Assembly (NCBI RefSeq): GCF_017939745.1
Contig: NZ_JAGKQQ010000001.1
Location: 4,402,001 to 4,466,000 of the forward strand
Length of the DNA stretch: 64,000 nucleotides
Origin: Gemmata palustris
GTDB taxonomy: Bacteria > Planctomycetota > Planctomycetia > Gemmatales > Gemmataceae
Reading direction: 5' to 3'
Shown here: piece by piece, positions 1-7,098 of the stretch
How positions within the stretch are numbered: position 1 is the stretch's first letter
Layout of the letters: each line of letters starts with the position of its first letter
Notes under the pieces: model-generated
Database searches by the model: none
Told to the model about the DNA's origin: nothing
Seen by the model: only the letters and a program-made list of their open reading frames with translations
Made by a program: the position numbers and the translations under genes

Positions 1-1
1 C

Positions 2-103
2 TGCGAGTCCGAGATCCGCGTGAAGCGCGACGGCTCGACCGAGCCGGTGACTCCGGCCACCGAGAAGAAGGCCCCTAAAGCAAAGGGGCGCACGAAGAAG
101 TAG
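2..103 (+). CDS. C-terminal end of an unidentified protein (5' truncated)
   Basis: An open frame enters from the left edge and stops at TAG 101-103. The 33 visible residues begin Cys-Glu-Ser-Glu and end in a lysine-rich tail (KKAPKAKGRTKK type), which looks like a basic, nucleic-acid-binding or disordered C-terminus. No domain can be recognised. It converges on the next minus-strand gene and overlaps its 3' end by about 29 bases. It may mark either the flank or the interior of the integrative element. Confidence 0.5.
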   Translation, partial: CESEIRVKRDGSTEPVTPATEKKAPKAKGRTKK

Positions 104-368
104 GGGCTACCCGGCCCGACCGCGCCCCGCGGAACAGGGCCAGCGCCGCACGCTTGTTCTCGTCCGGCATCTGCCCCAGGTCCACCGACGCGCGCCCGCA
201 CGCGCACTTGCTCACCGCGCACCCGATCAGCCGAGCGAGTTCCTTCACCTCGGGCACGGTAAGCGCGAGCACCCGGTCCTCGGTGCGGTCCACGAGCGGG
301 CGCCCGCAGTGCCGGCACCGCACGCGCGCTGCGAACCGTTCCAGCTTCGCGATCCGGGCCGCGTTCAC
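75..368 (-). CDS. small Cys-rich (Zn-ribbon-like) protein of the integrative element
   Basis: 97 residues with a GTG start at 366-368 that overlaps the stop of the upstream HTH gene (GTGA overlap), so the two are probably translationally coupled. It has a CxxC pair at residues 18/21 (RCRHCGRP) and a second Cys cluster at 50, 55 and 57 (CAVSKCAC), spaced like a four-Cys zinc ribbon, followed by a short helical tail. No specific family is recognised. Its place in the int/DUF1580/primase cluster suggests a DNA-binding accessory or regulator of the element, which is inference. Confidence 0.6.
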   Translation of the reverse strand: MNAARIAKLERFAARVRCRHCGRPLVDRTEDRVLALTVPEVKELARLIGCAVSKCACGRASVDLGQMPDENKRAALALFRGARSGRVAPTSSCAPLL

Positions 369-784
369 AGCGCTCCTCCGCTCGCGGCGCCCGCGAGCAG
401 GCGCTCCAGGTCCGCGACGCGCCGGTCCAGTTCGAGTACCTCGCTGATCCTCAGCCCGAGTTCGATCAGCTTCACAGCGGCCTTGTGGCGCACGTGCTCG
501 TCCTCGCTCGTGAGCAGCCCGCGCAGCACGTCCGCCGCCGCGGTGCTCCCGTCAGTCAGCCGGCCCGCTGCGGCCACCAGCGCCGCGGACCGGAGCGCGC
601 GTATTCGATCTGCGAACGCCGGATCATGGAGCCGCCGCGCCACGGTACGTTCGCTCACGCCCGCGAGAGCCGCCGACTCCCGCGCCGTGCGCCCCGCGGC
701 CAGCGCTGAAACGAGCGCATCATCAGCGCCCGCGCGCCCGCGGTGCGGCTTGGTCCCGTTCTTCGCGCTGCCACGGTCGGTCAT
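365..784 (-). CDS. helix-turn-helix protein of the integrative element
   Basis: 139 residues from ATG 782-784, which is preceded by a good Shine-Dalgarno (AGGAG on the minus strand at about 794-798). An open extension reaches 838 but has no better start. Residues about 25-60 form a helix-turn-helix (ALAAGRTARESAALAGVSE then RTVARRLHDP), of the kind seen in terminase-small-subunit-like and Hin-like DNA-binding domains. The rest is predicted helical, and the C-terminus (ISEVLELDRRVADLERLL) looks like a short coiled coil. It overlaps the downstream Zn-ribbon gene by 4 bases. It is probably a DNA-binding protein of the mobile element; its exact role is unknown. Confidence 0.65.
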   Translation of the reverse strand: MTDRGSAKNGTKPHRGRAGADDALVSALAAGRTARESAALAGVSERTVARRLHDPAFADRIRALRSAALVAAAGRLTDGSTAAADVLRGLLTSEDEHVRHKAAVKLIELGLRISEVLELDRRVADLERLLAGAASGGAL

Positions 785-818
785 GGTAAGACACTCCTGA
801 GCTAATCTTGAGCCACAG

Positions 819-1106
819 CTACGCGCGCCGGGTTCCACTCAGATCGTTCACACGGTCCCGAATCGCACGGCACGCGGCCCGGACCGCGGCCAAATCCCGC
901 CGGCGCTGTGCCCCGACGCACCGTTCCGCCGCGCTCCAGATGATCGGGTCCGTGCCGGGTACCCCGCTCGCGGCAACCGTGCCGTCGGTTTCGTCCATCA
1001 GCCGTTGCGCCGCGCCCGCGTCCCATACCACGTGATCCGGTGCGGTCGCGCCCCCGTCGAGGAACGATAGGTCATCGAGAACCAAGACCGGTGCGTGAGT
1101 GCGCAT
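819..1106 (-). CDS. small hypothetical protein of the integrative element
   Basis: 95 residues from ATG 1104-1106. It forms the last third of a much longer open frame, but the composition changes at this Met from arginine-rich antisense-like sequence to a normal protein (MRTHAPVLVLDDLSFL...). No domain is recognised. It contains two conserved-looking Trp segments (HVVWDAG and DPIIWSAAERC) and an Arg-rich C-terminal helix. It lies 34 bases upstream of the HTH gene start and in the same direction, so the two may share a transcript. Confidence 0.5.
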   Translation of the reverse strand: MRTHAPVLVLDDLSFLDGGATAPDHVVWDAGAAQRLMDETDGTVAASGVPGTDPIIWSAAERCVGAQRRRDLAAVRAACRAIRDRVNDLSGTRRA

Positions 1107-1291
1107 GGTGTGAACCTCGTGAACGCTCGGACGCAACGCACCAACTCCTTGCCCCGCTAGCGAATCGAGTGTCCGAACCGGACTATGTCCACTCGTGGAC
1201 GGTAGACGCTCTTTCGGGCGCGGAATGCGTCCACTGTCCGAAAGCGGCCAACGAGCACCCGGACAGTTCAAAGCCAGCAAAAAGCCGCGAA

Positions 1292-2830
1292 TTACTCGCT
1301 GTGTCCGCGCGTCCGGGCCAGGAACCGCGTCATCACTTCTTGCACCGGGGGCAGGTACGCCGCGGCCGTGGTCGGTTCGTCCCCGGTCAGGCGCCAGCGC
1401 GCCGGGTTCGGTCCCTTGTTCGGTTCCGTTTGTTCGAGGAACCCGCACTTGGTCAGCGCCGAGAGCCACGCGCGCACCGACGAGCGCGACTTCGCCACCG
1501 CGCGCTCGGCCTCGTTGGAATCGAACCCGGTGGTGCCGAACTTCTCGCACAGGGTCGCGAAGCACCGGCGCGCCGGGTCGCTCAGCCCGTTCCGCGCGGC
1601 GCTCAGCGCCTGGGCCACGAGCCGCAGCGCGAGCTGGTAGTCGGCCAGCTCCGCGACCACCCGGCCCGCGCCGTCGCGCTCCCGGTGGCGGTAGCGCAGC
1701 AGGGCCGCGGCCTGGACGAACCGGATCAGCTTGGGCAGGTCGCGCCGCTCCTCGACGCGGGTCGCCGGGAGCAGCGCGGACAGGTCGGGCGCGAACGGCA
1801 CCACCACCTCGGCGCGCGGGAGCATGCGCTGGAGGGCGTGGTGGACCGCCCGGAGCCGGGCCGGATCGCGCCGGGGGTGCCCCGCCGCGCGTGCGGCCGT
1901 CGCGTCGAGGATGCGCCGGGTCTGCTCGTCGCGCTCGTCGGTGCTGAAGACCAGACACCGGTTCGCGTCCTCGGCGAAGATGTCTTCGAGCGTCGTGGTT
2001 TCGGTGAACGCGATCGGCCCCTCCTGAACGATCACGCGCGAACAGATCCCGTCGCCCTCCTTCATCGCGACCGCTTTGGAGAGCCGGCCCGCGGAGATCA
2101 TCTCGCGCAGCGCGCGGGTGGCCTCCGCGCGCTCGTCGTCCTCGATCCGCGAGCGCTCGCCCGCCACCACCCAGCGGTGGCGCAGTTCGCCCGGCTTGAA
2201 GTAGTACAGCGCGTTGGGACTCAGGTCGGTGGCCCGGAGCGTGACCTCGGGCGGGAACAGCGACGCGACCGCTTCGACGAGGAACGACTTGCCCGACGAA
2301 CTCGGCCCGCGCACGACGGCCGCGAGCGGCTCGGTGAGTTGGGCGCTGGTGCCGACCAAGTACAGCGCGAGCGCCGTTTCGCACTCGCCGACCACCCCGA
2401 CGCCCCGGATATCGGCACTGACGATCTCGATGAGGTTCGGGTCTTCGAGCAGGTCGTAGGCCTCGATCTGAACGTCCTCCGGCACCCGGGAAAGCGCCTC
2501 CGCGCGCGGGTCGGCGTCCGGGTCCGCGCTCGCGGGCGGGCGGTTCGCGGGCGCGGGCGGGACCACCGCCCAGGCCGTGAACTGCTTCTCCAGTCGGGCC
2601 ACGACGGGCGCCGGCCACTCGGGTTCCTTCAGGTCCGGGTACGCCTTCCGCATGGTTTCCCGGATGAACTTCGTGACCCGCGAGGCGATCGACGGGCGGA
2701 AGTCGTCCGAGTGGATCGGCTCCCCGTTGCGGCTGACGAACGTGAACACGCCCGGCTTCCCCGGCACCGGGCGCGGGGGATCGAGCGAGATTTCGGGCGG
2801 ACCGTCCACAGCGCGCGCAGTCGGGTTCAT
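1292..2830 (-). CDS. primase/helicase-type P-loop ATPase of an integrative element
   Basis: 512 residues. The N-terminal about 110 residues contain an Ala/Pro-rich linker. A Walker A motif, GPSSSGKS, sits at residues 175-182 in a RecA/SF3-like context (LAAVVRGPSSSGKSFLVEAV). It is followed by an acidic segment (ERSRIEDDERAEATRALREMI) and a C-terminal winged-helix-like part around residues 425-475 (DSNEAERAVAKSRSSVRAWLSAL). Proteins with this plan act as replication or primase helicase factors of phage- or plasmid-like elements. No CHC2 zinc finger or TOPRIM domain is visible here, so a primase activity is not shown. It lies downstream of the DUF1580 gene on the same strand with a 33-base gap. 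Confidence 0.65.
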   Translation of the reverse strand: MNPTARAVDGPPEISLDPPRPVPGKPGVFTFVSRNGEPIHSDDFRPSIASRVTKFIRETMRKAYPDLKEPEWPAPVVARLEKQFTAWAVVPPAPANRPPASADPDADPRAEALSRVPEDVQIEAYDLLEDPNLIEIVSADIRGVGVVGECETALALYLVGTSAQLTEPLAAVVRGPSSSGKSFLVEAVASLFPPEVTLRATDLSPNALYYFKPGELRHRWVVAGERSRIEDDERAEATRALREMISAGRLSKAVAMKEGDGICSRVIVQEGPIAFTETTTLEDIFAEDANRCLVFSTDERDEQTRRILDATAARAAGHPRRDPARLRAVHHALQRMLPRAEVVVPFAPDLSALLPATRVEERRDLPKLIRFVQAAALLRYRHRERDGAGRVVAELADYQLALRLVAQALSAARNGLSDPARRCFATLCEKFGTTGFDSNEAERAVAKSRSSVRAWLSALTKCGFLEQTEPNKGPNPARWRLTGDEPTTAAAYLPPVQEVMTRFLARTRGHSE

Positions 2831-2863
2831 GGCTCCTCCGGCCGTATCGGAATGGGTGTGGGT

Positions 2864-3241
2864 TCACGCGCCGCGCTTGACGAGTTCACGGCCGGCGCGC
2901 TCGCTCGCCTTCTGCCGCGCGGACGTGGTTCGGGGAGCGGGGACGGGAGCCGCGGGGGTGGCCGCATCGGTGAGCGCGCGGACGAACCGGGCGACGGCCC
3001 CGCGCGACGTGAGCCAGCGCCCGCCCACGCGGACCGCTTCGAGCCTCACGAGGTGCCCGCCGTTCGCCTTCGCGCCTTTGGTGAGCCAGCGGAAGACCGT
3101 GGACGGCCCGACGGTGCCGGTCCCGCGGTGGGCCGGGAACAGGCGCCCGGCCGCGGAGAGGGCTAGCCCGTCGCCGGTCTGGATCTCGGCCAGCACTTGC
3201 GCGACGGGTTCGACGTCGGGGGTGAGAACGGAATCGGCCAT
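2864..3241 (-). CDS. DUF1580-type excisionase/AlpA-like DNA-binding protein
   Basis: 125 residues. It matches the planctomycete DUF1580 pattern: an N-terminal helix (QTGDGLALSAAGRLFP), then a recognition segment (TVGPSTVFRWLTKGAKA), then the LEAVRVGGRWLTSRGAVARF wing that closes a MerR/excisionase-like winged helix. The tail is Ala/Pro-rich with a basic end. Family members usually sit beside tyrosine recombinases. Here it is 124 bases from the integrase, so a recombination directionality factor or element regulator is the likely role, which is inference from family and position. Confidence 0.75.
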   Translation of the reverse strand: MADSVLTPDVEPVAQVLAEIQTGDGLALSAAGRLFPAHRGTGTVGPSTVFRWLTKGAKANGGHLVRLEAVRVGGRWLTSRGAVARFVRALTDAATPAAPVPAPRTTSARQKASERAGRELVKRGA

Positions 3242-3364
3242 TCAAGGCGCCCTCGCATGGTGTGAGTAACCACGCGCGGCCAATGGCAGGTCGCAGGGAA
3301 CGGCGCTCTGTGAACCGGGAGTTTCAAACGACCGTCACTCCAGCGCCGCTACGAACGGCCAAAG

Positions 3365-4666
3365 TCAACCGATTTTGGCCGCAACGGTCGCGGCCAGGGC
3401 CTCGTTTCGTTCGGCGTAGACTTGAGTCACATCAGCGCGGGAGTGCCCGAGCAGCACCTGGGCGGCTTCCAGCCCGTGCCCCTTCCGAACTTCGGTAGCG
3501 AACAGGTGCCTGAGTTGGTTCGGGTGCCACCGGTGCGCCTTCTGCCACGCCTTCACCGTGGCTCGTTCGTCGGCCGTCAGGCGCACCCACCACGCTTTGG
3601 TGAACTCGCCGGGGCGCGGGGCGAGTGGTTCCGCAGGCGGGAACGCTTTGTCGCACGCGCGGTCGATGGCGACGCCGTAACTCCCTCGGGTGTAGCGGTG
3701 CGCCGGGGCGCGCTTCGGACGGGCCTTGCGCTTGGCCGCGTTGCGGGCCATGTGCGACGGGTAGCGCGGGGTTTTCCGGTTCGCGCCGCGCGCGGCCCGC
3801 AGCTCCTCGACGGCGCGGGCGGGCGAGAACAGGTAGTCGGCGGCGTCGGGCGTGAAGAACTGTTGGAGAAGCTCCTGAGCCTTGGGACCGATGGCGATGG
3901 TACGGTCGTTTCCGCGCCACGCGGTTTTGTGCTGCGGGGGCTTGTAGAACCAGATCGGGCCGGTGGTGTCGATCTCGCTGCGGCGGATCGCGCACGCTTC
4001 GCCCGGCCGACACCCGGTGAGGCGCTGGCACTCGATCAGCCCGCGGACGTGGCGGTTGAGGAACGGGAGCGTGGCATCGACCACGGCCCCGGCCACGGGA
4101 CCGACCGGTTCCGACTCGCGCGCCGCGGAACGTCCGCGCTGGAGCCCGGCGACGGTGGCGAGGGCGTGGTAGACGGTGGCGGGAACCAGTTCCTCGGACG
4201 CGGCCCATTTGAAGACGCGCCGCACGCGCCCGACGCGCTGGTTAATGAACCCGCGTGCCCAACCCGCGCCGATGAACCGCTGGCGCAGGGCCTTGAGCGC
4301 GAGCGGGCCGAACTCGGCGGCGGGTCGGTCGCCGTAGAGTTCGCGGACGTGTCGGGAGACGAGCTTGTACTCGTCGAGTTCGTTGGTGGTGGTGCCGTCG
4401 GCGCGGCGGTAGTGGGTTTCGGCGAAGGTGATGAACGCGAGGAGCACTTCGTTGACGGTCGCGCCGTCGGGGTTGGTGCGCGCGTGGGGTGCGACTTCGA
4501 GTTCGAGGAGCAGTCGGGCGAACGCGGACCGAGATTCGGGTGAATCGAACAGTCCGGGAAGAAGTTTTTGCTGCCGGGTGCCGGTGGAATCGGTCCAAAC
4601 GGCTCTCGCGCGCTCGGACTGCTTGTGAAGGAGGTAGGAAGGGGTGGGTTTGCGGCGGGCGCTCAT
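3365..4666 (-). CDS. tyrosine recombinase (site-specific integrase)
   Basis: 433 residues from ATG 4664-4666, preceded by GAGGAA at 4673-4678. The frame is open further upstream, but that part overlaps a 27-bp palindrome. A SAM-like core-binding domain (about residues 65-160) precedes the catalytic domain. Catalytic residues seen are Arg220 (TGCRPGEAC), Arg386 in PNQLRH, His408 in LLGHS and the nucleophile Tyr417 (VTQVYAE). The usual HxxR histidine is Asn383 here. It lies 128 bases from the 3' end of tRNA-His and points away from it, the classic arrangement of a tRNA-targeting genomic island. The proteins to its left are presumably its cargo. Confidence 0.9.
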   Translation of the reverse strand: MSARRKPTPSYLLHKQSERARAVWTDSTGTRQQKLLPGLFDSPESRSAFARLLLELEVAPHARTNPDGATVNEVLLAFITFAETHYRRADGTTTNELDEYKLVSRHVRELYGDRPAAEFGPLALKALRQRFIGAGWARGFINQRVGRVRRVFKWAASEELVPATVYHALATVAGLQRGRSAARESEPVGPVAGAVVDATLPFLNRHVRGLIECQRLTGCRPGEACAIRRSEIDTTGPIWFYKPPQHKTAWRGNDRTIAIGPKAQELLQQFFTPDAADYLFSPARAVEELRAARGANRKTPRYPSHMARNAAKRKARPKRAPAHRYTRGSYGVAIDRACDKAFPPAEPLAPRPGEFTKAWWVRLTADERATVKAWQKAHRWHPNQLRHLFATEVRKGHGLEAAQVLLGHSRADVTQVYAERNEALAATVAAKIG

Positions 4667-4684
4667 ACTGTGGGTTCCTCGCGG

Positions 4685-4711
4685 CGAAGTGTGGAATGAT
4701 TCCACACTTCG
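4685..4711. promoter_or_regulatory. 27-bp perfect palindrome upstream of the integrase start
   Basis: Two 13-base arms (CGAAGTGTGGAAT and its complement) around a single central base, located about 18 bases upstream of the integrase start codon and just ahead of its ribosome-binding site. It is either an operator for integrase expression, a recombinase arm site, or a hairpin that stops transcripts coming from tRNA-His. There is no T-run, so intrinsic termination is the weakest option. Two smaller inverted repeats follow, at 4731-4744 and 4749-4761. Confidence 0.6.
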
Positions 4712-4794
4712 CACCGTTCGGAAGCCGCAGCCGGAGAACTCCGGTGTAAGCGTAAGACGCTTCGGCTAAAGGGTTTGTGCCGCTATCGTGCTAG

Positions 4795-4869
4795 GGTGAC
4801 TGACGGGGCTTGAACCCGCGACCTCCAGATCCACAATCTGGCGCTCTAACCAACTGAGCTACAGCCACC
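4795..4869 (-). tRNA. tRNA-His (anticodon GTG)
   Basis: Minus-strand cloverleaf. The acceptor GTGGCTG pairs with CAGTCAC with one G-U, the D-arm is AGCTCAGTTGGTTAGAGC, and the anticodon stem CCAGA/TCTGG encloses TTGTGGA, giving the His anticodon GTG. The T-arm is GCGGGTTCAAGCCCCGT. The base before the 7-bp acceptor stem is G and pairs with the C discriminator, so the hallmark G-1:C73 pair of tRNA-His is encoded in the gene. CCA is not encoded. It lies 37 bases downstream of the thg1-like gene on the same strand, and its 3' end faces the integrase. Confidence 0.95.
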
Positions 4870-4906
4870 GTGAGCGGTTGGCGCTTCCACCAACCACAGT
4901 AGATTC

Positions 4907-5740
4907 TTACACCGCGCTGGGCCTGGCGTCAACGGGCTTCGGGCACGGCTTTTCACCGCGGAAAAGCGTTCCGGCCCGATTTCCCACCTGTGCCAGTGGC
5001 GGCAGGTCGAGCGGGACGCACTCCGTGCGCTCGACAGACAGCGCCGGATTACCACGAGCCGCGTGCTTTTCGGGAAGCGCCGACCGCTCGGTCGCGGTGA
5101 ACGCGCGGGAAACGGTCCGGCGCTGCAGGTACGTGCCGCGTTTGAAAAACGTCGGGTAGTCGGACCAGTTCACGCCCTTCTTCCAGAGCAGTTCCTGCAT
5201 CTCCGCGCCGCTCTTGTTGTGCAGGTCCGCGTGGCCGTAATACGCGCGGGCCGCCATCGCGATCGAGTTCTTGGTCGCGTCCCGTTCACGCCACAAGAAG
5301 GTGTTCGCGGCCTCTTCCCGTGTCGGCACGTTCCACACGCGGCAATCGAACACCGGCACCCGATCGGCGAACGCGCCCGGCAAATACGCGGGCAACCTCC
5401 GGTTGAAGTGCGCCGAGCACAGCGCCGCTAATGTGGACGTCATTTTCTGAATGCGCCCGTCGAAGAAAATCTGCGCGTCGTACTCCCCCGGCACCCACGC
5501 GAGCGTGATCTCGTCCGACTGCGTGTAGCCGATGACCGCGTTCGTTTCGCGCACGAGGAACGTCGCGGTGTCGATCATGAGGTCGGAGAGGCGCTTGTCG
5601 AACGGTCTATCCAGTCCGCGCACGAACGAGTGAAACGCGCGCCCGTCGAGCCGCGCGAGCGCGGGCAACAAGGGCATCAGGCGCCGACCGGCTTCCGCCC
5701 CCTCGTACTGCTTCATCCGGTCGCCCAAGCCGTCACTCAT
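4907..5740 (-). CDS. thg1: Thg1-like tRNA-His guanylyltransferase (3'-5' polymerase family)
   Basis: 277 residues from ATG 5738-5740. The upstream extension to 5869 has no support, and the family typically begins MSD-LGDRMK as here. The two-metal polymerase-like active site is visible: Asp32-Gly33 in LARLDGRAFH and Asp76-Glu77 in YTQSDEITL. The family motif DCRVWNVPT and the downstream NSIAMAARAYYG/HNKSGAEMQELLWKKG block are also present. Eukaryotic Thg1 adds G-1 to tRNA-His, whereas bacterial and archaeal Thg1-like proteins mostly repair 5'-truncated tRNAs. The next gene downstream is tRNA-His itself, on the same strand, with G-1 already encoded. A divergent gene starts 119 bases upstream. 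Confidence 0.92.
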   Translation of the reverse strand: MSDGLGDRMKQYEGAEAGRRLMPLLPALARLDGRAFHSFVRGLDRPFDKRLSDLMIDTATFLVRETNAVIGYTQSDEITLAWVPGEYDAQIFFDGRIQKMTSTLAALCSAHFNRRLPAYLPGAFADRVPVFDCRVWNVPTREEAANTFLWRERDATKNSIAMAARAYYGHADLHNKSGAEMQELLWKKGVNWSDYPTFFKRGTYLQRRTVSRAFTATERSALPEKHAARGNPALSVERTECVPLDLPPLAQVGNRAGTLFRGEKPCPKPVDARPSAV

Positions 5741-5859
5741 GGTCGTCTCGTATTCCCGCGCCGGTCCCGGTATCAAGGTATCAGGAAGCCGTGTGCCGGC
5801 GGGTCCGCGCCGCGCACCGCACACGCTACGACGCCGCACACATCGGGGAGGTTCACGCC

Positions 5860-7098
5860 ATGTCCGCACCGCACGTCGAACACGTCGAAATGACCGGCCA
5901 CATCGTCGATTCGCTCCTGTTGCCGAAGGTACTCGACGCGATCCTGTCGCGCGGCGGGCGGTACCACATCGAGACGCTGAAACTCGGCGAGCGCCAGGAC
6001 GACCCCAGCTTCGTGCGCATCGAGGTGCGCGCGGACTCGCCGGAGCAACTCGACGCGATTCTCGCGGAGGTCCACCCGCACGGCGCGGTCCCGGCGCAAC
6101 CCGGCGATTGCCGCACCGCGCCCGCCGACATGGACGGCGCGTTCCCCGACGGGTTCTACTGCTCCACTAACTTCCGCACGCAGGTAAAACTGAACGGCGA
6201 GTGGGTGGACGTGGAGGACCAGGAGATGGACTGCGGGATCGTCGTCGACCCCGAGGGCGGCGCGGCGCGCTGCATCCCGATGACGGCCGTGAAGACCGGC
6301 GACCGTGTGCTCGTCGGGCGCCAGGGGACGCGCGTGTTCCCGCCCGAAGCCGAGATGCGGCGGCACGAACTGTTCGAGTTCATGGCCAGCCCCGTTTCGA
6401 GCGAGCGCCCGAAGGCGGTCAGCGTGCGCGAGATCGCCGGCGCGATGCGCAAGACGCGCGCCGCGGGCGACAAGGTGCTCGCGGTCCTCGGCCCGGCGGT
6501 CGTTCACACCGGCGGGGCCGAGTTGGTGGCGAAGCTCGTGCGCGACGGGTTCATTAACGTGCTGTTCGCGGGCAACGCGCTCGCGACCCACGACATGGAA
6601 CAGGCGTTCTACGGCACGAGCCTCGGCGTCTCGCTCGATAAGGGCTTGCCGACCGACGAGGGGCACGAGCACCACCTGCGCACGATCAACACCATTCGCC
6701 GAATCGGGGGCATCAAGAAGGCGGTCGAAGCCGGGCGCCTGAAGAGCGGCATCATGTACGAGTGCGCCACCCGGAACGTGCCGTTCGTACTGGCGGGCAG
6801 CATCCGCGACGACGGCCCGCTGCCGGAAGTCGTCACCGACGCGCTCGCGGCCCAGGACGCGATGCGCCGACTCATCCCCGGCGTGGGCTTCTGCCTGATG
6901 GTCGCGACGACGCTGCACAGCATCGCAGTGGGCAACCTGTTGCCAGCGTGGGTCAAGGTCGCGTGCGTGGACATCAGCCCCGCGACGGTCACGAAGCTCA
7001 TGGACCGCGGGAGTACGCAGACCGTGGGCATCGTTTCCGACGCCGAACCGTTCATCCGCGCGCTCGTGACCGAACTCGATAAGGGTGGTGCGCAGTGA
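5860..7098 (+). CDS. archaeal-type ornithine cyclodeaminase (LOR/SDH conserved-region family, TIGR00300)
   Basis: 412 residues from ATG 5860, with a strong GGGGAGG ribosome-binding site. It matches the 'LOR/SDH bifunctional enzyme conserved region' family along its whole length. The N-terminal about 100 residues are the small alpha/beta domain (TGHIVDSLLLPKVLDAIL...). The C-terminal part is a Rossmann-like domain with VLAVLGPAVVHTGG and VLFAGNALATHDME. In cyanobacterial ArgZ/AgrE this domain is the ornithine cyclodeaminase half, converting ornithine to proline and ammonia. The matching arginine dihydrolase is encoded separately at 9073-9900. It overlaps the next gene by 4 bases. An older annotation as saccharopine dehydrogenase is less likely. 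Confidence 0.82.
   Translation: MSAPHVEHVEMTGHIVDSLLLPKVLDAILSRGGRYHIETLKLGERQDDPSFVRIEVRADSPEQLDAILAEVHPHGAVPAQPGDCRTAPADMDGAFPDGFYCSTNFRTQVKLNGEWVDVEDQEMDCGIVVDPEGGAARCIPMTAVKTGDRVLVGRQGTRVFPPEAEMRRHELFEFMASPVSSERPKAVSVREIAGAMRKTRAAGDKVLAVLGPAVVHTGGAELVAKLVRDGFINVLFAGNALATHDMEQAFYGTSLGVSLDKGLPTDEGHEHHLRTINTIRRIGGIKKAVEAGRLKSGIMYECATRNVPFVLAGSIRDDGPLPEVVTDALAAQDAMRRLIPGVGFCLMVATTLHSIAVGNLLPAWVKVACVDISPATVTKLMDRGSTQTVGIVSDAEPFIRALVTELDKGGAQ

Noticed and set aside
819-2867. Single 682-codon minus-strand frame
   Set aside because: Most of it overlaps the P-loop ATPase gene in another frame and looks like shadow sequence; only the last 95 codons resemble a protein and are reported as a separate small gene.
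1-3300. Second copy of the tRNA-His 3' end as the far attachment site of the element
   Set aside because: No stretch resembling the tRNA 3' end was found by eye; the other end is probably outside the window.
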